Shown piece by piece: positions 10,807 to 23,349 of a stretch of 64,000 nt of DNA (position 1 is the first letter of the stretch; every line of letters starts with the position of its first letter). The notes under the pieces are model-generated. The model was not told the origin of the DNA, ran no database searches, and worked only from the letters and a program-made list of their open reading frames with translations. The position numbers and the translations under genes are program-made. The DNA is from Chalara sp. BL73 (lineage: Eukaryota; Ascomycota; Leotiomycetes; Helotiales). The stretch covers positions 62,001-126,000 of the forward strand of contig CAKJVC010000058.1 in assembly GCA_918026815.1 (NCBI GenBank). Reading direction: 5' to 3'.

Positions 10807-13554
10807 CCATACGGTGCTATCACGGTGCCATTATCACTTTCCGGCGTTTTACAGCATACCAAAGGCGTTTCAGCGGCTCATAACAACTCAGCTTCGGGCG
10901 CGTTTACTCTTTATGCGAAAAAAGACTCAGGTTTTCCAATGGATTAGAAAGAGCTGTTTCGATTTATCCCCAAAATTCTCATTATTACATACATACCTTT
11001 ATCTAAGGGCGCGGTTGGAAATCGTTTATAGGGCTATCGAACCTTCTTTCTATGTTTATGCTTGGTTGTCGAAACGAACGTACCTAATACCTGTCTCATC
11101 TGCTGCCTCGCAGTGCGCTCGGCTCAAGGCGACGGGGCGGAAATGGAGTTGGGGTTATACTCTCAGCAAACTTCTCTAAGTGTTTATTATGTTGCTGTTT
11201 ATTGGTGGGGTTCTAGGGCATGGAGGATTCCTGCTGTGTATTTATCATTGTGACTGGGCGGGCTTTGCTCTGGTGGAGGACTTTTTGAAATGCAGCACGA
11301 TTTATGTTCATTGTAGTGCACGAGACTAATAGAACCTGAAGATATCCAACTTATCCAAGGTCGAGCCAGAGTCCAGAGATGATTCGATGCAACGAGTTTG
11401 ACCACCCGCGACTCCCATACAACCGCAATCTCGACGATTTTCTATCTAGCAGATTCGGCAGTAAATTATTTTCCAGTCTAGTATCCACCTTACACCAAGT
11501 GGTGTCATATTTCACAATCTTGAGATATCCCCTCCATTTCTTGTTGAATATGATATAGGACATCTTGTTGGGCCTTCCAAATTGTGCTGACTTGAAAGGA
11601 ATCGAACAGCTTCTTTATCCAGTCCTATGTAATTTAAGACCTTTTCTCTGACGTTGTCATAAGTGGGCATTAGCCGAGCAGATGCATCCGCTAGAATAAG
11701 GCCGTCTATTTCGTCACCTTTTTTGTCCTTTTGCGCTGTTTATAATGCAAGCAGCGAGATATATGCTGGAACGAGTGGGAGTTGGTAAGTGTAATTTATC
11801 TATTTTCCAGGCTATGTTCGAGGTGACCTGTGATGTATGTGGCGTTCCTTAAAGGCATAATATCATTCCTGATAGAGTCAGCGCACTTGCATGCGAAGAG
11901 CATGAGTCACTGATGAGGCAGGCGCTTCATCGCCTTACTCTTGTAATCACAAGTCATTGCTACTAAGGTCCTAGTCCGCTGCCAATTTCTCTTCAAAACT
12001 AATTAAGGATCAGAAATGTTTACAATGACTAGTGTGATGCCCTAAAAAAAGCCGATAGGAGGTGATAGCTGCTTGCGCTTTTCACGCTGAGGTTCGGAGT
12101 ATTTGTCATGGCTAAAGCCATGCGCTCCAAGTTTGCAACTCGAATGGCTGATTAACATAGGTCACAACCGTTACAGAGTTGCATTAATATCTGTAGAAGA
12201 TGAGGAACATCTTCAAAATCGCCATATAAAGGTGCTTAAAGCAGGCAGATATTGCATAAACCGGATGACATAGTGTGTATGCTAAGCGAGGAATAGAATA
12301 TATCAGATCTCAGTCTTTGAAGCATTGGATAGACTCTTCCTTCCTTACGTGCTTACCAGTGTATGCATGCGTCAAGTAATTGCGGTTTAGCTATGATCCC
12401 AACTTTCACAGGTGCAACGAAGGGATGATTTGCGTTTAGAGAGCCAAGGATATCAATTTAAACCGTTCTCTCGAGATTGTTTATTCTTTTTACGAAGCGA
12501 ACCTTAGATTTTGCCTATCACTTGCTGCGAAGCCGACAGGCCCATATATACGAGGCTTTACAACCGGTTCTCTTGTCATGATTATCATTTCTATACTGCC
12601 AATAGCTTGATCAGGAAGGTCAATTGTGGTATGCTACAACTTAAGAGCCTCTAAGATTTCCTGGCATCCACCAGACGCGCGAAATTGGAGATCAGCTCAT
12701 AGTTACCCGACTGGGTTGCCTGACAGGATAGAAAGAAGCCAGTGCCGAAGTTTATTACTTCTTTTTCTTCGAATCGTTTCGTGCGATCAAGAAGGTAAGT
12801 CTTTTGAGAAATTGGTGCCCGGCTCCTTATTTTACATTAACCAAGGATCCGCAAGACGCTCTCAGTTCTAGATACCAGATCGACTTCTCAAAGTGTAACC
12901 TTTAAAGCCAGTTACCATCATCTGTTATATGCCCTTACAGATGACGAATTGCTTTTGCTCAAGTACACAACCACAAATCTTATTCATCCATTTTTACCGT
13001 GACACGAGAGACTCACTTTCTTTCGCTGGACCAATTCGATCGTTCTCATTGTCAAAACAAACCATGTGTAGCGAGATCTTCATTTGTCTCCGCATAAAAG
13101 GGTCTACTTTTAGTGGAGCCAAGTCCTCCCCGCATTTTGCTGCATCTAATAAAGCTTAGGCTGAATTAGGAGCCGTTGAGCAGACGTCGTAAGCCCTAGG
13201 GTCTTACTGCCGAGGGGGAGAGCCGGAGTTGATTTTTGTTTCTCACCAGCAGTGCCCGGCACATCGACCGCTATTTCTTGTAAGATGGTCAAGTGGCCAA
13301 GGCCCGAATAAATCGTTCACGCAAAACACTTTGGATGGTTGGCCATCTCACAGTTTTCAGATTAAAAATTAATTGGCTGACTATTAGCCTTTGGAATTCT
13401 ATACCTTTATCACCGAATGCAATGACACACAACAAGGAATAATAATGCAAATACTGAACAGTATGGGGCAATTCCAGCACATATATAACTTGCCTTCGGT
13501 CTTTGCTGGATACTGGACTGTAGAGATTCCTGTCAGGCAGAGGAGTGTGCTAAA
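10807..13554. other. Gene-free stretch before the tyrosinase gene
   Basis: About 2.7 kb. The first few hundred bases should be the 3' untranslated region of the LUFS regulator. The rest has only short frames on both strands (up to 81 residues) with no domain, no splice logic and no repeats that I could recognise. The right end is the tyrosinase promoter, with a TATA-like site at 13482. Confidence 0.45.
13482..13488 (+). promoter_or_regulatory. TATA-like box of the tyrosinase gene
   Basis: The sequence tatataa lies 67-73 bases upstream of the tyrosinase start codon in an otherwise mixed sequence. Position and sequence fit a fungal core promoter. No experimental start site is known. Confidence 0.4.
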
Positions 13555-14923
13555 ATGCTCGTCAATTACAGTGTCTCGGCGCTGCTGTCGTTATTTCTTG
13601 CAGGATTGACATCTGCGAAACCTTTGATAAGACGTGGCCCAGACGATGATCTTGCCAAAATTGCCTTGGACAACACATATAAAGTTCTGAATGGCACACT
13701 GAAGGATGGAAGTAGCCACACCCAATGTACCAAGGACAAGCTTGCTGTTAGAAAAGAATAGTAAGAATCCTTACAGACAAGAACAGTGGCTGTTTATGAC
13801 TGACAACCTCAGTGGCGACCTGACCACTACTGAAAGGGATGATTATGTCGCTGCCGTAAAATGCCTCATTGCCTCGCCATCGAAATTGAGTGCTACACAA
13901 TATCCGGGAGCTAAAACAAGATTTGACGACTTTGTCGTGGTGCATATGAATATGACACCCAATGTCCACGGAACCGTGAGCTCTAGAGAATTTCAAGAAA
14001 AACAACATCTAATTTTCTTAGGCGAACTTCCTTCATTGGCACAGATTCTATGTCTGGGCGTATGAGACAGCGTTGCGAACGGAGTGTGGATACAAGGGTT
14101 ATCAACCTGTAAGCGTTTGGTCATCGCCACCCTTCTCGTATTGCTAACTCAGAAAGTACTGGAACTGGGGCAAGTATGCTGATCCTACTACTTCACCCAT
14201 CTTCAATGGCGATGCTCATAGTATGGGGGGCAATGGTGAGAAGGTTCAACATGCCGGATTCAATCTAGGCGTTCAATTTGTTCCACCGGGAAATGGTGGT
14301 GGTTGCGTGACCACCGGACCATTCGCAAAGTACGTGTTACAATCCATCTAATCAAATACAGCTAACTCATTTGTAGCATGACGATCAATCTGGGACCACT
14401 CTCACCCACAATGGATACTAATCTCAAGATACCCAAAAATCCAAGAGCAGATGGCTATGGGTACAACCCTAGATGTCTGCGCCGGGATGTCAATGACTAC
14501 TTCACCACCCAATATATCAGACCGGTCGATATTGCCAATCATATCAAATCAACCTCAGACCAAGGCACCTTCCAAGATACTTTGCAAAATGATCAAGTCA
14601 ACAAGTTTACTTTGCATACTGGCGGTCACTATAGCATCTGGGGTGACCCTGGTGGAGACGTCTACGTTTCGCCTTCTGAGCCTGTGTTCTGGTTTCATCA
14701 CGGCCAGATCGATCGCCATTGGTGGATATGGCAATACCAAGACCCTGCCAACCGCGTTCAGCAGTACAAAGGAGGAACAACGTGGTTTCAGCCAAATAGT
14801 CCTGCTGGGAAGATCACTGATATTCAGCAACTCAGCGTCGTGACTCCTGTTTCCTCGGGAGTCCAACCCAGCTCAAACCTTGTCAGCACGACTGCGGGCC
14901 CCTTCTGCTATATTTATCAGTAA
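13555..14923 (+). CDS. Secreted fungal tyrosinase (type-3 copper polyphenol oxidase)
   Basis: Five exons (13555-13760, 13813-13975, 14022-14108, 14157-14329, 14377-14923) give 391 residues. The N-terminus is a signal peptide (ALLSLFLAGLTSA) followed by KPLIRRG, a possible Kex2 site. The CuA site is in DDFVVVHMNMTPNVHGT and ANFLHWHRFYVWAYE, joined across intron 2. The CuB site is in LHTGGHYSIWGDP and VFWFHHGQIDRHWWIWQ. The usual ECGYKGYQPYWNWGK block spans intron 3. Such enzymes oxidise phenols or catechols to quinones outside the cell, giving melanin-like polymers or detoxifying phenolics. At intron 1 the frame only continues with the acceptor at 13811-13812, reading RKEYGDLTTTERDDY; many relatives have Trp at that Tyr. 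Introns are 46-52 bp. The short form lacks the long C-terminal shielding domain of mushroom tyrosinases. Confidence 0.93.
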
Positions 14924-15889
14924 TTGAATTTTATTTTGATTGTAGATGACTTGGAAATGAAAGCGGATGAGGCTGCAGATTAGGCTGCATCATGGTAAGG
15001 CGTGGGTAGGTAGGAACTGGGCTGAACATCTAGACTTTGTGTCATGTTCATGATTGATTGCGGCATAGCATTAAAATTCGAGGACATGCCTAAATTCCGT
15101 ATTAGCGAGTATCTTATGGTAGAAGTCACAGCGTAATGCCTGAAGTAAGACAATGGAGAAGTACGCATCAATATAATGCTATTGTCACATGATTATCACT
15201 TTGAAAAGTGCATCGTGTTCTCTTGCATATGAACCATGTATAATATTATATGGGTAACCTCAGTGTATATGAAGTGCTTGACGGTGGGGGCTGATGGCTG
15301 TTCTGCAGGGGTAGAACTCATAGGCCGAACCACCAAACAAGAAAAGGGGCATCGCTTAGCCACGGAGACTTACAAAGGAGTCTTGGATGATGGAGAAAAC
15401 CAGAAAGTATGCTTATACTAGGTCATCACATAGCTAGCTAATATATTATAAATAATTTTGATTTATTTCTAAAATTTTCAACAAATCGGCTAAATTGAAT
15501 CACGTGCTTGCCTAAAAACAAGTCACTCTGTGGTGTGTTAGGCACACTTTTATTTTTCGTTCATAGTACGGACAATACTGTGGTCCGAAGACCGATAAGG
15601 ACTCAGAGAATTTGCTCAAGGCCTCGCAACCTCTAAAAAGAGCGAAGGAGAGATGGCGGGGCGGCCTTTCGGACTAGATAAGAATACCAGACTATGAGGA
15701 ATAAGGCTTAGAATTCCTTGGTGATTGAAGGTTGAGATGCCTTGTTTGGAAAGTATATATCCCATACATGTATCTCAATTATAGCTTCCATATGACAGTT
15801 ATCCACTCGAAGTTGCAAGCCTCATTCAAAATCAACCAGTCCCTCATATTCTAAAATCTTGGAGCTCAGAGTCTCGCCATATCTCCACA
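14924..15889. other. Intergenic: tyrosinase 3' region and promoter of the NmrA-like gene
   Basis: Two genes in the same direction are separated by 966 bases. Only short chance frames are seen. A TATA-like stretch lies at 15754-15759, 131-136 bases before the next start codon. Confidence 0.45.
15754..15759 (+). promoter_or_regulatory. TATA-like box of the NmrA-like gene
   Basis: The motif tatata in the context aagtatatatccc lies about 130 bases before the ATG at 15890. The sequence and distance fit a fungal promoter, with modest certainty. Confidence 0.3.
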
Positions 15890-17070
15890 ATGCCTGAAAA
15901 GAAGATAATCGGTGTGTTTGGCGCGACTGGAATCCAAGGCGGCTCAGCTGTAAAGACTATTCTCAACGACCCAAGAACCGCAGCCCTGTTCTCGGTAAGA
16001 GCGATTACAAGAAATGCAGCAAAGGCTCGTGCTCAAGACCTGGTATCACAAGGGGTTGAAGTTGTCTCCGTAAGCCAGTTTACCTGTCACATAGTAGCCG
16101 CTTATACACGAACCTGATGGCTAAACAGGCAAGCTTTGACGACAAGACATCTCTCATCAAAGCACTCTCGGGAGTCTATGGCGTATATCTAGTCACGGAC
16201 TTTTGGTCAACCTTTAGCAAAGACATCGAAATCGCACAGGGCAAAAACGTCGCAGATGCGGCAAAAGTATGCACACCTCCCCCAACCCTATGATTTCGTC
16301 AACTGATCTAAATCAGGAATGCAATATTCGGCACCTGATATTCAGCTCCCTTCCCTCCGCCACAGCCCGTATGCCTGTCCTTCCACTTTCCCCTCCACAT
16401 CATGACTAACAACTCTAGTCTCCAACAGCCACCTAACAAAGGTCCACCATTTCGACTCTAAAGCCACCATTGAATCCTATATCCGCATGCTCGACATCCC
16501 AACAACCTTTCTCTACCCCGGATTCTATATGAACAACCTCCCTGGCCAGCGCCTCTCGTTCTCTGCTTCCACGAAATCATGGACGCTCTCCCTCCCCGTC
16601 CCAGGAAATACACGACTGCCACTTTTCGCGGCCGAGCTAGACACGGGAAAGTTCGTCAAGGCAATCCTTCTTAACCGGGATGTGTTGCTTGGGGAGAGGA
16701 TCTACGCCGCTACGGCTTACGTCACTCCTCTTGAGATTATCGAAAGTTTTAAGGAAAGCTTCCCTGAGGTAGGCCAATGGGCGCGCTTCGAGCAGATGAG
16801 AATAGGAGAGTGGGAAACTATGCTACGCGGTTTTGGTATGGTGGATGTCGCAGTTGAGGATTTGAGTGAGATGATGCAGCTTTTTGCGCAGTTCGGGTAT
16901 TTTGGGGGAGAGGAGTTAGAGGAGAGTCTTGCCGTGAGTTGTGATCTGCTTCGAATTTAATGATAAATTGCCAGGTGCTAACTACTATGATTTTCTAGAT
17001 ATTGTCTGAGCCATTGACGTCTTGGGAGCAATATATAGAGCGCTCAGAAGCTTTCAAAGGGCTGAAGTGA
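15890..17070 (+). CDS. NmrA-like NAD(P)-binding Rossmann protein
   Basis: Five exons (15890-16069, 16129-16266, 16317-16368, 16419-16933, 16999-17070) give 318 residues. The N-terminus has the nucleotide-binding loop GVFGATGIQGGS. Other family blocks are VRAITRNAAKA, GVYGVYLVTDFWS, IRHLIFSSLP, HFDSKATIESYIR and FLYPGFYMNNL. NmrA-like proteins are atypical short-chain dehydrogenases that often act as redox sensors or regulators; some are isoflavone-reductase-like enzymes. The substrate cannot be told from sequence. Introns are 50-65 bp. The third exon is only 52 bp. It converges on the GH3 gene with 141 bases between stop codons, so the two 3' untranslated regions probably overlap. Confidence 0.9.
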
Positions 17071-17211
17071 GTAATGTGCCACTTAGATTTCGATTTCATT
17101 CCCTGAAACATGTGATTCTCGAAAATTGGTATAATGGGTCATTCCTGGCTAGCTGGGTAATGGGTATTTAGGGTATCAAACGCTTTTGGGCAGTATCTAT
17201 CCAATGCAAAT

Positions 17212-19765
17212 CTATAGCCCATTCCACCAACTCGTTGCCTCGACCTCAAAGCTTCCTCTCAATGCCCCATCGTCAGCACTGCTATTTGCCACAATAACCT
17301 CAAAAGTGTCCTTCTCGATCACCCAAGCTTCTCTGATTTCATCCCAGAAACTGGCGGCATACTTGATCTCAATCGGTATTTCCACAGTTTTCTCCTCCCC
17401 GCTCTCCAGCCAAACTTTTTTGAATCCCTTCAACTCCTTCACAGGTCTCTTAACACTCGGATTTTTCTGTCTGAGATACACTTGTACCACTTCTGCCCCT
17501 GCAATATCACCAACATTCTTGACTTTGACGCTTGTGGTGAGAACCTTTTCAGCCTTTTCAACTGTCAGATCCGAGAACGAAAACCTGGTATACGACAATC
17601 CGTGCCCGAATGGGAAAAGCACAGGAAGCTCCAGCATTTCATACCAGCGATATCCTACATAGACATCCTCGCCATAGAGTGTCCGTCCCCTCTCTGTTCT
17701 GTAATTCAGGAAGGCGGGATTATCTTGAATTCTCCTTGGGAAGCTCAGTGGCAGCTTAGCACTTGGGTTCACATTTCCGAACAAGATATCTGCAATAGCA
17801 TTTCCTGTTTCATTTCCACCATACCATGCTTGAACGAGCGCATTCACGGAAGATAACCACGGCATAGCGATAGGAGTACCAGATTGCATGACAACCACAG
17901 TTGAAGGATTTGCAGCGCTGACTTCGGCAATCAGAGAATCCATATAGCCTGGCAGTCCGAACTCTTGACGATCATAACCTTCAGACTCCCAATCGGAATT
18001 GAGGCCAGCACAAATAATTACTTGATCGGAATCCCTGGCCAAAGCCGCAGCATGTTTAATTTCTTCTTCCGGACTGATGACCTTCGCGCCACCTAGCCTG
18101 AGAGCACCATTACCGAAAAGCGTATTGCTTCCAGGGTCGAGCTTACACGATGGAGCACTAGCGAACTCGACCTTGAAGCCGTATGTCTGGCCTTTCTTGA
18201 TAGGCAGAATACCCTTTTCCTCGATGGTTCCACAAGAAAAGAACATTGTTCCTTTGGTCTGTTTCGTCGAATTGTCAATGATAAGGTTACCGTCAACATA
18301 AAGATTCGCGGTACCATAAACTCCCAGTCCGAGTTCAAACTCACCATCCTCTTCAGCTGTGAAGAAACCCTCGATATCTGCATACCAAAGTGGATCTTTC
18401 AATTTAGCGCAATAGTAGTCCATCATCAGAAGTTCTGTCTTTGAAAGAACAATTTCGTCAGCAATTTCGCGCCCTTTGACAGAAGGCGGGTCATTATAAG
18501 CGCGAAAAGTAACTCCTGGCTCTCCTTTATCGGTTTTGAGCTGACGGCCAAGCAATGGAAGCTCTTTGTGAGCGTAACAGCCCACTGTGTATTCGGGCGG
18601 ATATTTCAACTGCTCACTAATAGCGTCAAATGGAGTGACGGCGTAGTAGGCAGCGAGCGAGGCTGATCCTCCTCCATGATATGCTGCAAACTTGGCATTT
18701 GGACCGAGAACCAGAGTCTTCTTATCTTTCTTCAATGGAAGAGTGTTCCTTTCGTTTTTCAATAGCACGATGGATTCGCCTCCAATTTCCCTCAAAAATG
18801 CCGCAGTTTCAGGTGTATTATTATCTGTTGTCTCGGGAGCATTTTCAGGGATCTGCGACGCAGCACATCGATTAACGAGCTTCAATACATTTCTAGCCCG
18901 TTCATCAAGAACATGCTGAGGCACTTTGTTGACGCTAACGGCCTGAACCAGTATTTGACCACGCCATTTAGTTGTGCCTGGCATTTCAAGATCAAGACCT
19001 GCATTTATTGCTCCGGTGGTTGAGTATGTGCCCCACCAATCGCTCATTACGCAACCCCGCCATCCCCATTCTCCCCTTAACATATCCTTCAATATCTTCG
19101 GGTTCTCACTTACATGTACTCCATTGATTTTATTGTACGAAGACATGAAACACCCAGGATTCGAGTCTCTGACCACGAGTTGAAATGCCAGAGCGTAAAT
19201 CTCTCGCAAAGCCCGCTCCGTGATAATTGCATTCGTCATATTCCGCTCATCTTCCTGGTCATTGCACAAAAAGTGTTTAATTGTAGCTACAACGCCGGTC
19301 TCCTGTATCCCATTTACCAAAGCGGCAGCTCCCAGTCCTGAAAGAACTGGATCTTCAGAAAAGGACTCGAAGCCTCGGCCGCCAAGGGGCGAACGTTGGA
19401 TGTTTATGGTTGGTCCTAGGATAACGTGTGCTCCTTTCGCCTTGCTCTCTTGTCCCATGACAACGCCTGCTTTCCGGAGTAACTCAGTGTTCCAAGTGGC
19501 AGCGAGGCCTGTGCCGCAGGGAAAACAAGCTGCTGTTATGCCATTGAAGAACTTTGTACCACGGACGCCATTAGGCCCATCGGAGACTCGAATGGAAGGA
19601 ACTCCATGCTTGGGAAATGCTTTGGTGTGCCACCAATCCACACCCGTTGATTATCAGAACAGTCACAGGTATACAAGAATCCAAAAGCTTACCTGATAAA
19701 AGTTCTACTTTTTCGACGTTGTTGAGTTTGGAGAGTACATCCTCCACATCAATCTGAACTGTCAT
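17212..19765 (-). CDS. GH3 beta-glucosidase with PA14 insert, splice acceptor anomaly
   Basis: Two exons (19693-19765, 17212-19643) would give 834 residues. There is no signal peptide, so the enzyme is probably intracellular. It should hydrolyse terminal beta-D-glucosyl units from cellobiose or aryl glucosides. The GH3 barrel carries RVSDGPNGVRGT, the nucleophile region CVMSDWWGTYS and KHFLCNDQE. A PA14-like insert lies around ADIEGFFTAEEDGEFELGLG. The second domain has ESEGYDRQEFGLP and AQAWYGGNE-like sequence, and a fibronectin-III-like end holds PFGHGLSYTRF. Oddity: to keep the conserved VDWWHTK after LLSG, the intron (19644-19692, 49 bp) has a good gtaag donor but ends in cgg, not cag. 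The nearest usable AG (before 19619) would delete the DWWHTK block in frame. Either a non-canonical splice, a recent mutation or a sequencing error is possible. Confidence 0.88.
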
Positions 19766-20405
19766 CTTTGTTTATTTTCACGTTTTAAGGTGCTCTGAGG
19801 AACCAGGGAGTTGAACAGATAATGGAACTTGGAAAGGAATATGAAATATAGCGGAGAACAGACGGAAATAATATGTGCCATCCTACGCGTAGAACTTAGG
19901 GAAAGACAGACCAAGGAAATAATCGTACCACTTAAAGAATCGGTCAGGCTGTCACACCAACTTACCTGTAGGCCGGCGATCAGCAGAGCAGGCCATCCAC
20001 AAATCCAAAGCGACTACGGATGCCTTCTCGACGTGGGTATATGTTGTGCTAGATAAAGGATTGGAGGGGGAGGGCTTGGCTGAGGAGTGAAGGACGTTGG
20101 ACGGCTAAACCTCGGTATGTGTGACGACGCAACTTGGTACTACCGAAGTTTTAGCGGAGAGCCGGCCCTTGTCCCGAAGCGGTATTCCACAATGATCATA
20201 GCCCTTAGCTAGCTTCGTACTGTGCTCGTAATTCCTTCTTTGTGACACCTTTGGATTCTTGCCTGATGGCATTAAATGAATACTTTTGGAAAGGGAAGAA
20301 ACGAGCTTGGCTTTGAAGGTGGATCCTGTTGTCTATTTTCTATTTAACATGTAAATATCTCAGAGTAGTCTTCAGAAGTTCTGAGCACGCGGAGTACACC
20401 GAATT
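19766..20405. other. Intergenic: promoter of the GH3 gene and 3' end of the MFS gene
   Basis: Both neighbours are on the minus strand. No frame of interest was found. The region just right of 19765 should hold the GH3 promoter; the sequence near 20330-20405 is AT-rich and fits a 3' untranslated region of the transporter gene. Confidence 0.4.
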
Positions 20406-22259
20406 CTATACATTCTCACTGCCTGCATTTTCCTTCTTCCTCCCGGTTTTGAACTTGTTCTTGGCCGTCTCTTTGTGCATTCGCTGCTTTCTCCAGCCAG
20501 GGCCCCACTTCATGACTATTCGTACGGTTAGTACCGTTGTCAAGGATCTGGGTTCCCCAGAAGATGACTCTGCTTCTGGAGAAGAAAACCAATGTAGAAG
20601 ATACATACCAATCCACAGCATGGGGCTTAGAAGCACGTATATCAGTCCAATCAAAGTGTACGCCCATCCGGATCCCATCGCATCTAGCATGGGTATTATG
20701 AGAGTTGACGAGCCCGCACCAAGTAAGCATCTGATCAAGTTGAATGCAGCTGTGGCAGTTCCAGGAGCTTCGGGATATATATCCACAATTAGAATGCTTA
20801 CGCTTTGTGTGCTTGCCACAAAGGTATACCCCATGAAGAACAGCATCACGCAAGGTCCGGCGACGTTCGTCTCGAAATGCAATATCCATCCATATCCTAT
20901 GATAAATGAAACGCACATGAGAAGAATTGGGATGGTGATTAGCAGCCTCGCTTTTTCAATAGGAAAGTTCGTAAGATCTTGCCCGCGAGACTTATTGACC
21001 GTGAGGCCCAGGCGGCGAGCTTCACGACTGTAAGACCAATCTATCAATTTGCCATGTGCGAAGGCCGCAAATGCGCACCCACCTGAGATGGGAAGGTACA
21101 TCAGACCTATGACAATATCTGAGTACCCGTAAATAGATTTAAACTGGGAAGGCATAGCAGCAATCACGGCATAGAATCCAGCATACACAATGCCTGTAAA
21201 GAAGAGGATGCATGCCGCTTCCTTGTCCACAGCAATGACAAGAGTTGCGAGAGGATTGGGGAACCCAATTCGTCGCTCCTTCGCAAGCCGCTCGCGCTCT
21301 GCGTAGTCTGGGGCGACCCCCGCCTTGGCACGTCTCTTCTCATCAAAGTGATTCATCACTGATCGATTAATCCTGGGTGGTGGGATGCTACCATCTCCAA
21401 CAATGTTACGTCCTGTTTCTGGCATGAATATAATGAGAGGAATGAAGAAAATAGTTGCAAGTATGGCTAGAAACCAGAATATCCATTTCCAGCCAGCATA
21501 TTGTGAGATTATTCCTCCAAGTATGGGGCCGATTGCGGGAGCGAGAAGTCCTGCAATAAACGTTATCCCCATATATGTTCCACGCTCGGCAGGTGTTGCA
21601 ACGTCCGCAACCGTCGCGCTAGCAAGAGCAACTTTTACGATGGAGGATTAGTATGATAGATAATGGAATAAATGTGCGAGGCTTACCTGTACCACTGCTT
21701 CCGGCGCTTTGCACCATGCGTAAGACTAAAAGTGCTACATAATTGTTTTGCAATGCTAAAGCAACATTTGCAACTATGTAGATGACGAAACAGACAATGT
21801 AAGCAGGACGCCGTCCTGCATTGTCACTGAAATTTCCGATGAAGGCTGGAGCAGTCGCTTGTAGAATCTGAATAATATCAGCACCAAACCAACATCACGC
21901 AGGAACAGCGGTCTTACCATGTAAGTGGTTATTGTCAGATTGACTTTGCTATTGCTTACATGGAGATCTTTGGCGATGGTGTTGAGGGCAGGAAAGTAAA
22001 TCTGGGCTGTGAATGGTGAAAAGAAAGCCCCCATTGTTGCAGCAAAGACCATAAATCTCTTCTCCCATAATGAAAATGAAGAATAATTCTTCTCCTCTAT
22101 AGAGCTTTGGGGTTCATCTGAAGCACCAGCGGTCTGAATATTCTTATCTCCTTCGACAGGACCATCAATGTTCTCTGAGTCGATAATCGTGTTGGAATTA
22201 TGAGTCGCTTTGGTCTCTCCTGATTGGGAACGGCTTTCGTCTTGCAACGCTTCGGCCAT
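20406..22259 (-). CDS. Major facilitator superfamily transporter, DHA1 type
   Basis: Four exons (21918-22259, 21687-21867, 20609-21631, 20406-20515) give 551 residues. A hydrophilic N-terminal tail of about 65 residues precedes twelve predicted helices. DHA1 marks are SFSLWEKRFMVF, AATMGAFFSPFTAQIYFPAL, APAFIGNFSDNAGRRPAY (motif A), LRMVQSAGSSGTVALASATVAD and APAIGPILGG (motif C, antiporter type). The family exports drugs and small organic molecules by proton antiport at the plasma membrane; the substrate here is unknown. The last intron (20516-20608, 93 bp) is divisible by three and free of stops, so an unspliced message would carry 31 extra residues before the tail KWGPGWRKQRMHKE. I spliced it because the joined sequence PMLWIVMKWGPGWRKQRM fits the family. 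It lies near the GH3 gene on the same strand, but nothing shows co-regulation. Confidence 0.9.
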
Positions 22260-23349
22260 TATTGAAAAGTTCGTAGATAAAATGAAATTTAAAGTGGGAA
22301 TTTTCCAGATTGATATATATCATGGGTAGGTATTATTTCTGGACCTAACTCAGGACGCGAGCCTCATCCTCGGATATCAAAAGTCAACGATGCTGCAACT
22401 AAAGAGGTAGAGGCAAAAGCCCGCATGGATATATCTTTGAGAACTCACTGCCCCACGCTGGGAATGGCTATGCCATCGTAGGCATCAAAAATTGTGAATT
22501 TAGCTCAATGTATGGACAATCACTGTCCTGGAGTTACCAACGCAAAGTCCGTGCCGAATAGCCGGATATCTCGTGACCTATTTCCTCCACTTTTGAGCCA
22601 GGACCTTCCATTTTATACATCATAATCGTAGGTGGAGGAAAATAGGAGAAGGCTTTCCTAGTAACACACGCCTAATATCCCCAAAGATCCGAGATGTTCG
22701 TCGGATAGCCAAGTAAACTAGTTAAAAATGCTGTTAAGCTAACTTTCGCTTCCCCTGGAGAAAAGGGGCTAAAATCTGGAAGAAGCGACATCACGTGGGT
22801 TTACCGAGTGAAAGGGTTGGAATTATATCTCTATATTGAGAAGGCTATAAAAGTGCTAGAAGCATTTATTATCCTAGAAGATAATTGACTCTGGTATAGC
22901 GGAGACGATAGCTCAGTAAGACAACATTTGTTTTGTAAACTCACCGTCTTGCTTCAATTGCATGACCTAGTCAAAAGTCCGTTCATAGTTGTTTATGATT
23001 CAATCTCTCCAGACTTTGCTTTTATCGCTTGCGCAGTTCCTCGGTCTCACACCCCTTCTTCTTCTAAAAGCAGCTCTTCCAAGCTGCGCTTCTCGCCACA
23101 GCCTTCCGGTTTCTTTTGTAGTTACCGTGCCAAATAATGTCCCGCCAAAGTAGACGACGCACCATTTTCAAGGAGTCTCTCATCTTGATATCTTTACAAA
23201 CTACAATTATATCGGCGATATCACGGTGCGGCGTTTTGGTTAGAAGTCTAGGGACTTTTCACTTGTCTGAAACCCTTGCCGTCGTTCACTAGTTCTCATC
23301 AGCAAAAGACTTCATGACTGCAGGCAGGGGCGGCCATGCAATTATAACT
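22260..23349. other. Gene-poor promoter region of the MFS gene
   Basis: Roughly 1.1 kb without a supportable gene. The first 100 bases include a TATA-like tgatatatatca at about 22310, well placed for the minus-strand transporter. The rest has only short frames and no recognised repeat. Confidence 0.4.

Noticed and set aside
12626..12871. Open frame of 81 residues on the + strand
   Set aside because: No family resemblance, no promoter or intron context, and typical of random frames in this gene-poor stretch.
17212..22259. Tyrosinase, NmrA, GH3 and MFS as one secondary-metabolite cluster
   Set aside because: There is no core synthase or regulator, and the genes run in different directions; proximity alone is weak evidence.
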